DNA from: an uncultured Roseobacter sp.
Lineage (GTDB): Bacteria; Pseudomonadota; Alphaproteobacteria; Rhodobacterales; Rhodobacteraceae
Direction of reading: 5' to 3'
Assembly (NCBI RefSeq): GCF_947493125.1
Contig: NZ_CANLQB010000009.1
Location: 1 to 64,000 of the forward strand
DNA: 64,000 bases
This document shows positions 42,690-51,901 of this stretch, piece by piece; positions within the stretch are counted from its first letter, which is position 1, and the number at the start of each line of letters is the position of its first letter. The position numbers and the translations under genes were made by a program. The notes beneath the pieces are model-generated. The model saw nothing but the letters and a program-made list of their open reading frames with translations. It had not been told where the DNA came from and ran no database searches.

Positions 42690-44065
42690 CCGCTGCGCGC
42701 GCGCCCAGCTCCATACGGCGGCGTCTGGTGGTGCAGCTGGCGCTGGTGGCGGCGTTGCTGTCGGTGGTCTTCTTCCTCGCGCTGCGGGTCGTGGCCGAGC
42801 GCGCCACCGAGGCCACGCAGGACAACATCCTCGCCGCCTCCGCCACCTCCATCGCAGACGCGGTCTATACAGATGCGGGCGTGGTGCGGGTGGAGATCCC
42901 GTATTCCGCGCTGTCGATGCTCGGCACGGTCAGCGAGGACCGCGTGTTCTACCACGTGATCCTCGATGGCGAGACGCTCACGGGCTATGAGGATCTGCCG
43001 GTGCCCGAAACCCGTGGGGCCGGGCGCGATCCGCGCTTTGCCACCACTCTCTATCGCGGCGACACGGTGCGCGCGGTGGTGGTGCGCCGCACGCTGAACG
43101 CCGATCGTATCCACCGGGTCGAGGTGGTGGTGGCGCAGACCCGGCTGGGCCTCGCCGCGATCTCCTCGCGTATCACCACCACGGCCACGGCCATCGGCGT
43201 GGTGTTCTTCCTCGCCGCCACCGCGCTCAGCACCTTCGCCGCCCAGAACGCGCTCGCGCCGCTGAGCCGTCTGGCCGAGGCCGTGCGCCGCAGAGGCCCG
43301 CGCGACCTGCGCCCCGTGACCGCCGAGACGCCCACTGAACTGACCCCGCTTGTCGGCGGGCTCAACGGCTTCATCGCCCGGCTGCGCGCGGCCCTCACCC
43401 GCTCCGAAGACCTGATCGTCGAGGCCGCGCACCGGGTGCGCACGCCGCTGGCCACCGTGCGCACGCAGGCCGAGATGGTGCATCTGCAGATGGAGAAGCC
43501 GGAGAATCGCGCGGCCCTGCGCCAGATGATCCGCGCGGTGGATGAAAGCTCCCGCTCTGCCGGGCAGCTGCTCGACCACGCCATGGTCACCCTGCGCTCC
43601 GACCAACTGGAGACCGAGGAGATCGACCCTGCCGACCTGCTCCGCGACGCGGTGGACCGGCTCTCGCCCACTGCGGACCTCAAGGACATCGCCATCGCCC
43701 TCGACCTTCCCGACGCAACGCTCAGAGTGCGGGGCGACGCGATCCTGCTGCAGAACGCGGTGCGCAACATCCTGGACAATGCGATCAAATACTCGCCCGC
43801 CGACACCCAAATCACCGTGCGGCTGGTTCCCGGCGCGACCTGCCGCCTGGAGGTCTGCGATCAGGGGCGCGGGTTCGTCGTGGAAGACGTGGCCCGCATG
43901 CCCGAGCGCTTCTCGCGCGGCTCGAACGTGGAGGACGTGGTGGGCTCCGGCCTCGGCCTCACCATCGTGCGCGACGTGGCCGAGGCCCATGGCGGTGCGC
44001 TCGACATCACGCCCAACACAGGAGGCCCCGGCGCATGCGTCACGCTTGTCTTGCCCTGCTCCTGA
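42686..44065 (+). CDS. Sensor histidine kinase, TctE-like
   Basis: 459 residues. An N-terminal membrane helix (LALVAALLSVVFFLALRVV), a periplasmic sensor region, a second helix (IGVVFFLAATALSTFAA), a HAMP-like segment, the H-box EAAHRVRTPLATVR with the phosphoaccepting His, and an ATPase domain with N box NILDNAIKYSP and G boxes GRGFVVED and GSGLGLTIV. It pairs with the preceding response regulator. Confidence 0.92.
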   Translation: MTAARAPSSIRRRLVVQLALVAALLSVVFFLALRVVAERATEATQDNILAASATSIADAVYTDAGVVRVEIPYSALSMLGTVSEDRVFYHVILDGETLTGYEDLPVPETRGAGRDPRFATTLYRGDTVRAVVVRRTLNADRIHRVEVVVAQTRLGLAAISSRITTTATAIGVVFFLAATALSTFAAQNALAPLSRLAEAVRRRGPRDLRPVTAETPTELTPLVGGLNGFIARLRAALTRSEDLIVEAAHRVRTPLATVRTQAEMVHLQMEKPENRAALRQMIRAVDESSRSAGQLLDHAMVTLRSDQLETEEIDPADLLRDAVDRLSPTADLKDIAIALDLPDATLRVRGDAILLQNAVRNILDNAIKYSPADTQITVRLVPGATCRLEVCDQGRGFVVEDVARMPERFSRGSNVEDVVGSGLGLTIVRDVAEAHGGALDITPNTGGPGACVTLVLPCS

Positions 44066-45057
44066 CCTTTTGGGCCGCACTGGCCAGCGCCTTCGAGATC
44101 GAGGAAAGCCGCAGCTATCCAGCCCCCGGCAGCCCAGAACTGCGCATCCTTTCGACAGCCGACGCGGATGTCTTCGAGCCGATCATCAAGGCCTTCCAGG
44201 CGCTTCACCCGATCTCCATCACCTATGACGTGGCAAGCTCCGCGCAGGTCATGCAGGCCCTCTACGACGAGGAGGCGGGCTACGATCTGGCAATCTCCTC
44301 GGCGATGGATCTGCAGACCAAGCTGGCCAATGACGGGCTCGCGCAGCGCTACAGCTCCGACGCCACCACCGCCCTGCCGCCCTGGGCGAAGTGGCGCGAC
44401 CAGATCTTTGCCTTCACGCAGGAGCCCGCGGTACTGGTCCTCAACGCCGACGCGTTCAAAGACCTGCCGTTGCCGAAAAACCGTGCGGGGTTGATTGCCC
44501 TGCTGCGCGACCATCCGCAGGTCTTTGATGGGCGCATCGGCACCTATGACGTGCGGGTCTCGGGCTTGGGCTATCTTTTCGCCACGCAGGATTCGCGCAA
44601 CACCGAAAGCTTTTGGCGACTGACGGAGGTCATGGGGCGGCTCAACACGCGGCTCTACTGCTGTTCGGGCGAGATGATCGATGCGGTGGCGCGCGGCGAG
44701 CTGGCGCTGGCCTACAACGTGCTCGGCTCCTACGCGCAGGCGCGGCTGGCGGACACGCCCGGCATCGTGATTGTCGAGATGGATGATTTCGTCTCGGTCA
44801 TGCTGCGCACGGCGCTGATCCCGCAGACGGCACAGGCACCGCAGGCCGCCGGGCTGATGATCGACTTTCTCGCCAGCATGCGGAACCGCCCCGATCTGGT
44901 CGCTGCCACCGGCCTGCCACCGGTGGTGAACGGCGCGGGCGCGGATGAGAGCGTGATCCGCCCGATCCGCCTTGGCCCCGGATTGCTGGTGTTCCTCGAC
45001 CGGCTGCGCCGCGACACCTTTCTGCGCAGCTGGGTCAGTTCGATCGAGCAGAATTGA
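44035..45057 (+). CDS. Periplasmic solute-binding protein linked to the TctDE-like system
   Basis: 340 residues with a signal peptide (CLALLLTFWAALASAFE). It is an iron/polyamine-type (SBP_bac) binding protein: LRILSTADADVFEPIIKAF, then DLAISSAMDLQTKLANDG and ALAYNVLGSYAQARL. No ABC permease follows. The start overlaps the kinase gene by 31 bases, so it is co-translated with it and probably presents the ligand to the sensor kinase rather than feeding a transporter. Confidence 0.82.
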   Translation: MRHACLALLLTFWAALASAFEIEESRSYPAPGSPELRILSTADADVFEPIIKAFQALHPISITYDVASSAQVMQALYDEEAGYDLAISSAMDLQTKLANDGLAQRYSSDATTALPPWAKWRDQIFAFTQEPAVLVLNADAFKDLPLPKNRAGLIALLRDHPQVFDGRIGTYDVRVSGLGYLFATQDSRNTESFWRLTEVMGRLNTRLYCCSGEMIDAVARGELALAYNVLGSYAQARLADTPGIVIVEMDDFVSVMLRTALIPQTAQAPQAAGLMIDFLASMRNRPDLVAATGLPPVVNGAGADESVIRPIRLGPGLLVFLDRLRRDTFLRSWVSSIEQN

Positions 45058-45079
45058 GGCGCGCACCGCCGGTCCGGCC

Positions 45080-45835
45080 TCAGTGGTCCAGCATTGCCCA
45101 GAGACGCCGCTTGATCTGGATGAAGTCGTCGGTGAGCCGCATCTCGTCGGCGCGCGGACGGGGCAGGGCGACCTCCTCCACATGCTGGATGCGGCCAGGG
45201 CGCGCGGACATCACCACGATCTTGTCCGACAGAAAGATCGCCTCCTCCAGATCGTGGGTCACGAAGATCACCGTCTTCTGCGACTGGCGCCAGGCGTCCA
45301 GCAGATCGGACTGCATCCGCTCCTTCGTCTGGGCGTCCAGCGCGCCGAACGGCTCGTCCATCAGCAGGACATCCGGGTCATTGGCATAGACCCGGCCAAT
45401 ATCGACCCGCTTGCGCATGCCGCCCGACAACTCGCGCGGCCAGCGGTCCTCAAAGCCCTTCAAGCCGACCATCTCGGTCCACTTGGCCTCGATCTCGCGC
45501 TGCTCGGCGGCACCCGCGCCCCGCAGCCGCGGCCCATAGGAGATGTTGCGCGCGACCGTCATCCAGGGAAACACCGCGTCCTGCTGAAAGACCATGCCGC
45601 GCCGCCGGTCCGTGCCCCGGATCACCTCGCCATCCAGCGTCATCCGCCCGTCGGAGGGATCGAACAGCCCCGCCATCATCTTCAGCAGCGTGGATTTCCC
45701 GCAACCCGACGTCCCGACAATCGAGGTGAAGCTGCCGCTCTCGAAGGTCAGTTCGATGTTCTCCAGAACGGTCAGCGCCTCCGCCGTGCCTTCGCCGAAC
45801 GTATGGGTCAGCTTATCGACAACGATCTCGGGCAT
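45080..45835 (-). CDS. ABC transporter ATP-binding protein, nitrate/sulfonate/taurine type
   Basis: 251 residues: Walker A GTSGCGKST, signature LSGGMRKRVDIGR, Walker B VLLMDEPFGALD and the His-loop VTHDLEEA. This is the SsuB/TauB class. Its start shares one base with the permease stop (TGATG). The frame to 45910 adds an unrelated tail and is rejected. Confidence 0.92.
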   Translation of the reverse strand: MPEIVVDKLTHTFGEGTAEALTVLENIELTFESGSFTSIVGTSGCGKSTLLKMMAGLFDPSDGRMTLDGEVIRGTDRRRGMVFQQDAVFPWMTVARNISYGPRLRGAGAAEQREIEAKWTEMVGLKGFEDRWPRELSGGMRKRVDIGRVYANDPDVLLMDEPFGALDAQTKERMQSDLLDAWRQSQKTVIFVTHDLEEAIFLSDKIVVMSARPGRIQHVEEVALPRPRADEMRLTDDFIQIKRRLWAMLDH

Positions 45836-46611
45836 CAGTCGCGGGTCTCCGACCAGACCATCAGCCGCTTCTGAATGGCGCGGAAGCTGCGGTCCATGAT
45901 GAAGGCGCAAGCGCCGATGATCACGATGATCATCATCACCTGATCGGTGAGGAAATAGCGCCGCCCCTCCTGCAGCATGAAACCAAGCCCGCTGGGCGCT
46001 GCGATGAGTTCCGCGGCCACCAGCGTGGTCCAGGCGGCGGCCAGGGCGATGCGGTAGCCGGTGATGATGAAGGGGGTGGCCGCGGGGACGGCCACGGTTC
46101 GAAACACCTGGAATCGCGTCGCCCCCATGGTCGAGGCGGCATCCACATAGACCTGCGGCACATTCTTCATGCCGGCAATCACATTGACCACGCAGACCAT
46201 GAAGCAGGCGATGGTGATCAGCAGCACCCGGCTGAATTCCTCGATCCCGAACCAGATGATGATGATCGGAATATAGGCCAGTGGCGGGATCGGGCGGATC
46301 GCTTCGATCAGCGGATCGACGAGATATTCAACGGTCTTGTACCACCCCACCAGACAGCCGATGATCACCGCGCAGGTGGTGCCGATGAAAAAGCCAAGGA
46401 AGATGCGATAGAGACTGGCGCCAAGCGCATCGAGCAGCGTGCCCGCGCCGAGGTTGGTGAAGAACGAGCCGATGATATCGGGGATCGGCGGCAACAGGGC
46501 GGGGTTGTTGTCGGCCCGGCTGGTGACCAGCGCATAGGCCAGCAGCACCAGACCAATCGACAGGGCGCCCAGAACCAGACGCCCCGACAAAAGTCTTCTG
46601 AGCCAATCCAT
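45835..46611 (-). CDS. ABC transporter permease, nitrate/sulfonate/taurine type
   Basis: 258 residues with six predicted helices. The EAA loop region reads VYVDAASTMGATRFQVFRTV, then VPAATPFIITGYRIALAAAW, the TauC/SsuC pattern. It starts 3 bases after the binding-protein stop. Confidence 0.92.
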   Translation of the reverse strand: MDWLRRLLSGRLVLGALSIGLVLLAYALVTSRADNNPALLPPIPDIIGSFFTNLGAGTLLDALGASLYRIFLGFFIGTTCAVIIGCLVGWYKTVEYLVDPLIEAIRPIPPLAYIPIIIIWFGIEEFSRVLLITIACFMVCVVNVIAGMKNVPQVYVDAASTMGATRFQVFRTVAVPAATPFIITGYRIALAAAWTTLVAAELIAAPSGLGFMLQEGRRYFLTDQVMMIIVIIGACAFIMDRSFRAIQKRLMVWSETRD

Positions 46612-46614
46612 GGC

Positions 46615-47649
46615 CTAGAGTTGCTTGACGATCTGGTCCGAGACGAGCGCGTCGAGATCGGGCATGCCACCGATGCGCTCGTTCGCGACGAGGAACTCGG
46701 ATTGCACGCGCAGCGCGTTGGTCAGCAGACCTTGCGCGTAGACGTCCTTGATCTCGGTGGTGTCGAAATAGAAATACCCGTTCAGGAGCGGCTCAACATC
46801 CGCCGCCGTGACCCCGGCGCGGCCCATGCCGGTCTGCCAGGCGATCATCCGCTCTACGGTGCCGGCATTGTCCTCGCGCAGCATCTTCACCGCCTGATCG
46901 TGGAAGGCGCGCACCACTTCGACATAGGCGGCCTCTTTCTCATCGAGGCTTTGCTGCGTGGTCATGAACACATCCATGATCGACGGCCGCTTTTCGATTG
47001 GCATCTGCGCGCCTTCGACCAGAAGCGACGCCTCCGGCAGCGCGTCATAGATCAGCTTGCGCGAGGTCGCCAGCGGCACCGTCGCGTCGACCGCACCGGC
47101 GATGAAGGCCGATTGCCCGTCGATGGGTTCCATGTTCACCCGGGTCAAACGCATGTCGCCCAGCCCCTCGTTTTCGAGTGCGACACCGAGGAAGAAATCG
47201 AAATTGGATCCGGAGGTCACGGCGATCTTCTTGCCTTCCAGATCGGCCAGCGAACTCATGCCGGGCTGGCCTACGATCTGGAAGAGGCCCGAGGCATCGC
47301 CGCAGATCGAAATCTCCCGGAAATCGGCCACCTTGCGGAACATGGCGGCCAGCGGCGGCACGGAGCCCACGGTGATCGTATCGACCGATCCGCCGACCAT
47401 CGCCTCGATCGCCGGAGGCCCGGAGGGAAAGACCGAAAACTCCATCTCGACGCCCGGTGCAAATCCCTGGTCCTGGATCAGCCAGTAAAGCCCGAAGGAA
47501 TAGGCCGGAATGATGCCCACGCGCAGCGTCTCGGTCGCCGCATGCGCCTTGCCGACGAAGAACCCCGGCGCCGCGAGCGCGGCACTGGCGGCAAGGCCCC
47601 CTCCCATCACCGCACGGCGTGTCACGTAACTGGTCTTTGAATTCGGCAT
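46615..47649 (-). CDS. ABC transporter substrate-binding protein, SsuA/TauA-like
   Basis: 344 residues with a Tat-like signal (VTRRAVMGGGLAASAALAAP) and the NMT1/SsuA fold: TLRVGIIPAYSFGLYWLIQD, GGSVDTITVGSVPPLAAMF, KKIAVTSGSNFDFFLGVAL. The class carries sulfonates, taurine, nitrate or pyrimidine precursors. It lies divergent from a sulfatase gene, so a sulfated or sulfonated organic ligand is likely. Confidence 0.9.
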   Translation of the reverse strand: MPNSKTSYVTRRAVMGGGLAASAALAAPGFFVGKAHAATETLRVGIIPAYSFGLYWLIQDQGFAPGVEMEFSVFPSGPPAIEAMVGGSVDTITVGSVPPLAAMFRKVADFREISICGDASGLFQIVGQPGMSSLADLEGKKIAVTSGSNFDFFLGVALENEGLGDMRLTRVNMEPIDGQSAFIAGAVDATVPLATSRKLIYDALPEASLLVEGAQMPIEKRPSIMDVFMTTQQSLDEKEAAYVEVVRAFHDQAVKMLREDNAGTVERMIAWQTGMGRAGVTAADVEPLLNGYFYFDTTEIKDVYAQGLLTNALRVQSEFLVANERIGGMPDLDALVSDQIVKQL

Positions 47650-47721
47650 AGCCTGTCCTCCCGGTCTTCTCCCACCCCGAGCGTTGAGATGCCTCTCTTC
47701 CGCCCTGGCTCCAATATATCA

Positions 47722-47749
47722 ATTGTCATAATTTTTGACACTTGTCAAT
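47722..47749. promoter_or_regulatory. Palindromic operator-like region between transporter and sulfatase
   Basis: An AT-rich island holding TTGACA ct TGTCAA, a perfect 14-base palindrome at 47735-47748, and another half TTGTCA at 47723. It sits in the 152-base divergent region between the binding-protein and sulfatase genes, overlaps possible -35 boxes in both directions, and may bind a shared regulator. Confidence 0.45.
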
Positions 47750-47801
47750 CTTGTGGAGGCAATCTAAGCTTTTGCGAACCCGATCCTTGCGGAGCCTTCG
47801 C

Positions 47802-49334
47802 ATGAACATCGTTCTTGTGCTTGTCGACAGCCTGACCCGCAATTGCCTGCAGGCCTACGCGCCCGACAGCCCCTGCCGGACCCCGAATATCGACCGGCTG
47901 GCCGCCCGGGCGCATGTCTTTGACAATCACTTCGTGGGCAGTCTGCCCTGCATGCCCGCGCGCCGTGAGTTGATCGCCGGACGCAAGGAGTTCATGTGGC
48001 GCCCCTGGGGGTCGCTCGAAGTCTTCGACCCGCGCCTGCCGTCTGAGGTGAAGACGGGCGGCTATCACACCCATATCGTGACCGATCATTACCACTACTG
48101 GGAAGAAGAGGCGAACGGCTACATCCAGAGCTATGACACCACCGAGATGATCCGCGGTTATGAGGTGGATCACTGGCAGCGCCAGGACCCGCACGAGGAA
48201 AAACCCGTCTGGGTGCGCAAGGTCGAGGAGTTCCGCGCGCCCGAGCACATCGGGCAGTATTATGCCAACGTGAAGGATTTCGCGGGTGAGGAGGACTACT
48301 TCTCGGCCAAGACATTCGGGAGCGCCTGTGACTGGCTCGACAGGCATGCCCGCAAGGGCAAGTTCTTCCTGCATGTGGAAACCTTCGACGTGCACGAACC
48401 CTTCGATATCCCGGAGCCTTACGAGAGCATGTACGCCGACGGTGCCACCAAGAACGAGTTCAACATCTGGCCGCCCTATCAGGTCTATGACGACCTCAAC
48501 GCCTTCATGGATCAGACCACGCCGGAGGAGCTGGCCTTCCTGAAATCGCAGTTCATGGGCAAGGTCACGATGATGGACAAGTGGCTCGGCACGCTCTTCG
48601 ACAAGCTCGACGAGATGGCGCTGTGGGAAGACACGATGGTGATCCTGACCACCGACCATGGCCACGACATGGGCGAGCGGCGTGCCTTCGGCAAGCAGCA
48701 CCCGCATTTCGACAGCCATGCCAACATCCCGCTGATGATCTGGCACCCCAAATACCCGGGCAACGGCACACGGCTTAGCGGTCTGACCCAGACGGTCGAT
48801 CTCTTCGCCACCATCATCGACGCGGCCGGGGTGGAACTGACCCCCGCCAACCGCCACAGCCGCTCACTGCTGCCCATGATCACCCAAGGCACACCGTCGC
48901 CGCGCCAGGCGGTGCTGTACGGAACCTTCGGGCAGGGCGTCTGCGTCACCGACGGGGCGTGGACGCTGCTGAAGTCTCCGGTGCCCGACGCGCCGCTCTA
49001 TCTCTATTCGACGGCGATCTTCCGGCCCCTGATCGTCGACAACCCGGTGGATGGCCGGCTGGCGAAGCCTCCGAACAAACCGGTCGATCAGGGCTACTTC
49101 GATCCCAGCGTCGATCTGCCCATGTGGAAGATCCCCATCAAGGTCGATCCGCGCACGGATGAGAACTTCCTCTTCCACCGGGCGGACGACCCCGACCAGT
49201 CGGAGAACCTCTGGGAGCGCGCCCCCGACGCGCGGGCCCGGATGCTGCGCCTGATGCGGGAGCTGATGGACGACGAAGGCTTTCCACCCGAACAACTCGC
49301 CCGGCTGGGGCTGGAGGAAACGGTCGCGGCCTAG
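47802..49334 (+). CDS. Type I (formylglycine) sulfatase, cytoplasmic
   Basis: 510 residues of the alkaline phosphatase/sulfatase superfamily. LPCMPARREL contains the C-x-P-x-R motif with Cys50, the residue oxidised to formylglycine. Metal-site segments are the N-terminal VLVDSLTR and the later TTDHGHDMGE. No signal peptide is present: the protein starts straight at the catalytic strand MNIVLVLVDS, so desulfation would happen inside the cell after uptake. ATG 47802 has GCGGAG upstream. The stop overlaps by 4 bases the stop of the convergent gene for the formylglycine-generating enzyme, which would activate it. Confidence 0.92.
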   Translation: MNIVLVLVDSLTRNCLQAYAPDSPCRTPNIDRLAARAHVFDNHFVGSLPCMPARRELIAGRKEFMWRPWGSLEVFDPRLPSEVKTGGYHTHIVTDHYHYWEEEANGYIQSYDTTEMIRGYEVDHWQRQDPHEEKPVWVRKVEEFRAPEHIGQYYANVKDFAGEEDYFSAKTFGSACDWLDRHARKGKFFLHVETFDVHEPFDIPEPYESMYADGATKNEFNIWPPYQVYDDLNAFMDQTTPEELAFLKSQFMGKVTMMDKWLGTLFDKLDEMALWEDTMVILTTDHGHDMGERRAFGKQHPHFDSHANIPLMIWHPKYPGNGTRLSGLTQTVDLFATIIDAAGVELTPANRHSRSLLPMITQGTPSPRQAVLYGTFGQGVCVTDGAWTLLKSPVPDAPLYLYSTAIFRPLIVDNPVDGRLAKPPNKPVDQGYFDPSVDLPMWKIPIKVDPRTDENFLFHRADDPDQSENLWERAPDARARMLRLMRELMDDEGFPPEQLARLGLEETVAA

Positions 49335-50266
49335 AGGTCCCAGACCACCCGAAACCCGGTGTGGGTGGTGGTGCTGTCCGGCGCATTGCCGGTGCGCGCC
49401 GCGATCCGGTAGCGCCAGCAATAGCTCGCATGGCAGAGAAACGACCCGCCCTTGGTCAGCCGGAACCCCGCCATGCTGGCCTGCCGCTGCCGCGCCGCCT
49501 TGCGCTGGGAGCGGATGCGGAAGGGCTCGGCGGTCCATTCCCAGACATTGCCGACCATGTTGTAAAGACCGTATCCATTGGCCGCGAAGGAGCGCGCCGG
49601 CGCCGTGGTCTCATAGCCGTCGAGGGCCCGGTTCTGCTGCGGAAACCGCCCCTGCCAGACGTTGCAGGGAAAAAAGCTCTGATCATCCGGGTCCCGGTCG
49701 CCCCAGGGATAGCGCGCATCGGCCAACCCGCCCCGGGCGGCGTGCTCCCACTCCCGCTCGCTGGGCAGTCGCCCCCCGGCCCATTGCGCAAAGGCCCGGG
49801 CGTCGCGCCAGGAGACATGCACCACCGGATGGTCGGGGTGCCAGGCTGCTCGCGCGGTGCCCGGCCCGTTGATCTCGCGCCAATTGGCCCCCGCGATCCC
49901 GCGCCACCATTCGACCTGGGCTGCCCCCTGCGTCAGCCCGACATCATCCGCAAGCTGCGCCCAGAACACATAGGACCACCCGTGGTGCTCCGCTTCGGTG
50001 ATATGGCCCGTGTCCTCGATGAACGCCGCGAAGTCGGCGTTGGTCACGGCGGTCTCGCCGATCCGGAAGGGCTTCAGCCGCCTGCTGCTCACGGGCCCTT
50101 CGGCGTCCTCGGCGATGAGCGGGCGGGCCGTGCCCAGCAGCGCCGGACCGCCCGGGATCTCCACGGTGGGATAATCCGCAACGCTCCGGCGCGGGGCATA
50201 GTCCGGACAGCTGTATCTGCCGGCGCCGCGCCGCGCGGCGGGCGCACAGCAGGGCGGCTCAGCCAT
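49331..50266 (-). CDS. Formylglycine-generating enzyme (SUMF1/FGE family)
   Basis: 311 residues. TRPL-like N-terminal VEIPGGPALLGTA, then GRLPSEREWEHAARGG, YPWGDRDP and NMVGNVWEWTAEPF. The C-terminal GGSFLCHASYCWRYRIAAR holds the two Cys that in genuine FGE bind copper and oxidise the sulfatase Cys; many SUMF1-like proteins lack them, so true FGE activity is likely. ATG 50266 overlaps the SorC gene end by 8 bases, making it the last gene of the sugar operon. A short Cys-rich N-terminus (PPCCAPAARR) is unusual. Confidence 0.92.
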   Translation of the reverse strand: MAEPPCCAPAARRGAGRYSCPDYAPRRSVADYPTVEIPGGPALLGTARPLIAEDAEGPVSSRRLKPFRIGETAVTNADFAAFIEDTGHITEAEHHGWSYVFWAQLADDVGLTQGAAQVEWWRGIAGANWREINGPGTARAAWHPDHPVVHVSWRDARAFAQWAGGRLPSEREWEHAARGGLADARYPWGDRDPDDQSFFPCNVWQGRFPQQNRALDGYETTAPARSFAANGYGLYNMVGNVWEWTAEPFRIRSQRKAARQRQASMAGFRLTKGGSFLCHASYCWRYRIAARTGNAPDSTTTHTGFRVVWDL

Positions 50267-51233
50267 TAAGCAGGGCGGTGCCAAGCGCTGAGTCGACGCA
50301 GAGATGCGTGACCAGCCCGCCGCGGATCGCCGCCAGCGCCGCGGCACTGCGGTCGGCACCACAGACGATCAGCAGGCGTTTGCGCGCGGCGCGCAGATCG
50401 GCGATCTGGGCCGCGATCAGCCGCGCCCGCGGCGGCAGGTCGATCTCGGCGCCCTGCGCGTCCAGATAACGGCAGCACACGATGCCAACCGCGCCGGCCT
50501 CCCGCGCGGCGGTCAGCTCGGCACCGCTGGCCATGCCCGCCGCCACCAGATGCGTATCGGGTTGCACGTTGCCGATCGAGTAGACCGCCAGATCCAGCGC
50601 GCCGAGCCGCTCCAGCTGCGCCTTGATCGTGGGCTCCGCCCGCATCCGCTCGGCCAGATCCGCGTTCGAAATCAGCCCCGGCGCATGCAGGGTAAAGCAC
50701 TGTGCTCCCAGTTTGGTGGCGATCTGGATGGTGCAATTCTCCGAGGCTGGAACCCGCTCGGAGATCATCGACCCGATCAGTTGGCAGACTTCCACATCCG
50801 CCACCGGGTTCAGCGGCATCGCATCGGCCACCGCCATCACGGTCTCGCCCCAGGCCACGCCGATCCGGTCGCCGGGGCTCGCCACGTCCAGCAGCGCGCT
50901 GCAGGCGACCCGGCCCAGCTGCGCCAGCGTCTCGGCCCGGCTCAACGTCTGATCCGCCTCCGCATGGGCGATATAGACATCCTCCAGCCCGTAGGCCTCG
51001 CGCAGATCCCGCGCGAGGCTGGAGCCCGAGAGGTGCCGCCCGTCGACGCGGATGTCGACGATGCCCAGATCGCGGCTGTCGCGCAGCATGTTCACGATGG
51101 TCGCCCGGCTGACCTTCATCCGCTTGGCGATCTCGCCCTGGGTCAGCCCCTCGCCATAGTAGAGCAACGCCACATTCGACAGCAGTGCTTCTTTGTCTCC
51201 GCTCGGGCGGTGCGAGGATACGGGCCTGTCCAT
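50259..51233 (-). CDS. SorC/DeoR-type sugar-binding transcriptional regulator
   Basis: 324 residues: an N-terminal helix-turn-helix (GLTQGEIAKRMKVSRATIVN) and a C-terminal sugar-binding domain (GDRIGVAWGETVMAVADAMP, CGADRSAAALAAIRGGLVTH, LCVDSALGTALL). SorC proteins respond to phosphorylated sugars. ATG 51233 lies 2 bases after the aldolase stop. It likely controls its own operon and the divergent transketolase genes. Confidence 0.92.
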   Translation of the reverse strand: MDRPVSSHRPSGDKEALLSNVALLYYGEGLTQGEIAKRMKVSRATIVNMLRDSRDLGIVDIRVDGRHLSGSSLARDLREAYGLEDVYIAHAEADQTLSRAETLAQLGRVACSALLDVASPGDRIGVAWGETVMAVADAMPLNPVADVEVCQLIGSMISERVPASENCTIQIATKLGAQCFTLHAPGLISNADLAERMRAEPTIKAQLERLGALDLAVYSIGNVQPDTHLVAAGMASGAELTAAREAGAVGIVCCRYLDAQGAEIDLPPRARLIAAQIADLRAARKRLLIVCGADRSAAALAAIRGGLVTHLCVDSALGTALLNG

Positions 51234-51235
51234 CC

Positions 51236-51901
51236 TCAGGAATTTACGTCCTTTTCCCCGGACTGGCCATAGTTCTGCCGGAACCAGGCCGCGCATCGGT
51301 CGATCTCCTTTTGCGGCAGCTCCTCCACCGTGCCGTGCAGCATCGCCAGATGGGTCGTCATGGCGGCCTCTTCCAGATACATCGCCACCGAGGTTGCCTC
51401 GGTCGCCGAGGCGCCCATCGTGAAGACGCCATGCGCCTTGACCAGCACCGCCATGCCGCCGTCCGCCGCCTCCAGAATCGCCTGACCGGTGTCGACCTCG
51501 CCCGGCGTGGCATAGCGTGAACAGGGCACGTCGCGCCCCAGAATATGGGTGATCGGCGTCAGCACCGCGGGAATGCGCGCGCCGCGTGCGGCGAAGCTCG
51601 TGGCATAGGGCGAATGGGTGTGGCACATGCCGCGAACATCCGCACGGTGCCGGTAGATGTAGAGGTGAATGCCGGTGTCCACCGACGGCTTCATCTCCCC
51701 CTCCACGATGCGCCCGTCGAGATCGACCACCACCATCGTCTCCGGCGTCAGCTTGGAGAACTTCACCCCCGAGGGCTTGATCACCACCAGCCCGGTCTCG
51801 GGATCGCGGCCCGAGACATTGCCGCCTGATCCCACCACCAGCCTGTTGCGCGGCAGCTCGTGGTTCTGCTCGCAGACCTCTTCCTTCAGCGCCTCCAGCA
51901 T
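51236..51901 (-). CDS. Class II aldolase / ribulose-5-phosphate 4-epimerase-like protein
   Basis: 221 residues of the aldolase II/adducin family. VGSGGNVSGRD and IKPSGV bind phosphate, MCHTHSPYATSFA holds zinc-ligand His residues, and KAHGVFTMG supplies the third His. Such enzymes cleave fuculose-1-phosphate-like ketose phosphates to DHAP and an aldehyde, or epimerise ribulose-5-phosphate. ATG 51901 shares one base with the dehydrogenase stop (TGATG). Its place behind a kinase and a dehydrogenase suggests it cleaves the phosphorylated ketose. Confidence 0.88.
   Translation of the reverse strand: MLEALKEEVCEQNHELPRNRLVVGSGGNVSGRDPETGLVVIKPSGVKFSKLTPETMVVVDLDGRIVEGEMKPSVDTGIHLYIYRHRADVRGMCHTHSPYATSFAARGARIPAVLTPITHILGRDVPCSRYATPGEVDTGQAILEAADGGMAVLVKAHGVFTMGASATEATSVAMYLEEAAMTTHLAMLHGTVEELPQKEIDRCAAWFRQNYGQSGEKDVNS

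Noticed and set aside
42665-44080. Minus-strand open frame of 471 codons opposite the sensor kinase
   Set aside because: Antisense shadow; kinase H, N and G boxes are complete on the plus strand.
45080-47649. Taurine or nitrate transporter
   Set aside because: The family alone cannot fix the ligand, and no taurine dioxygenase or nitrate reductase genes are nearby; the sulfatase context points elsewhere.
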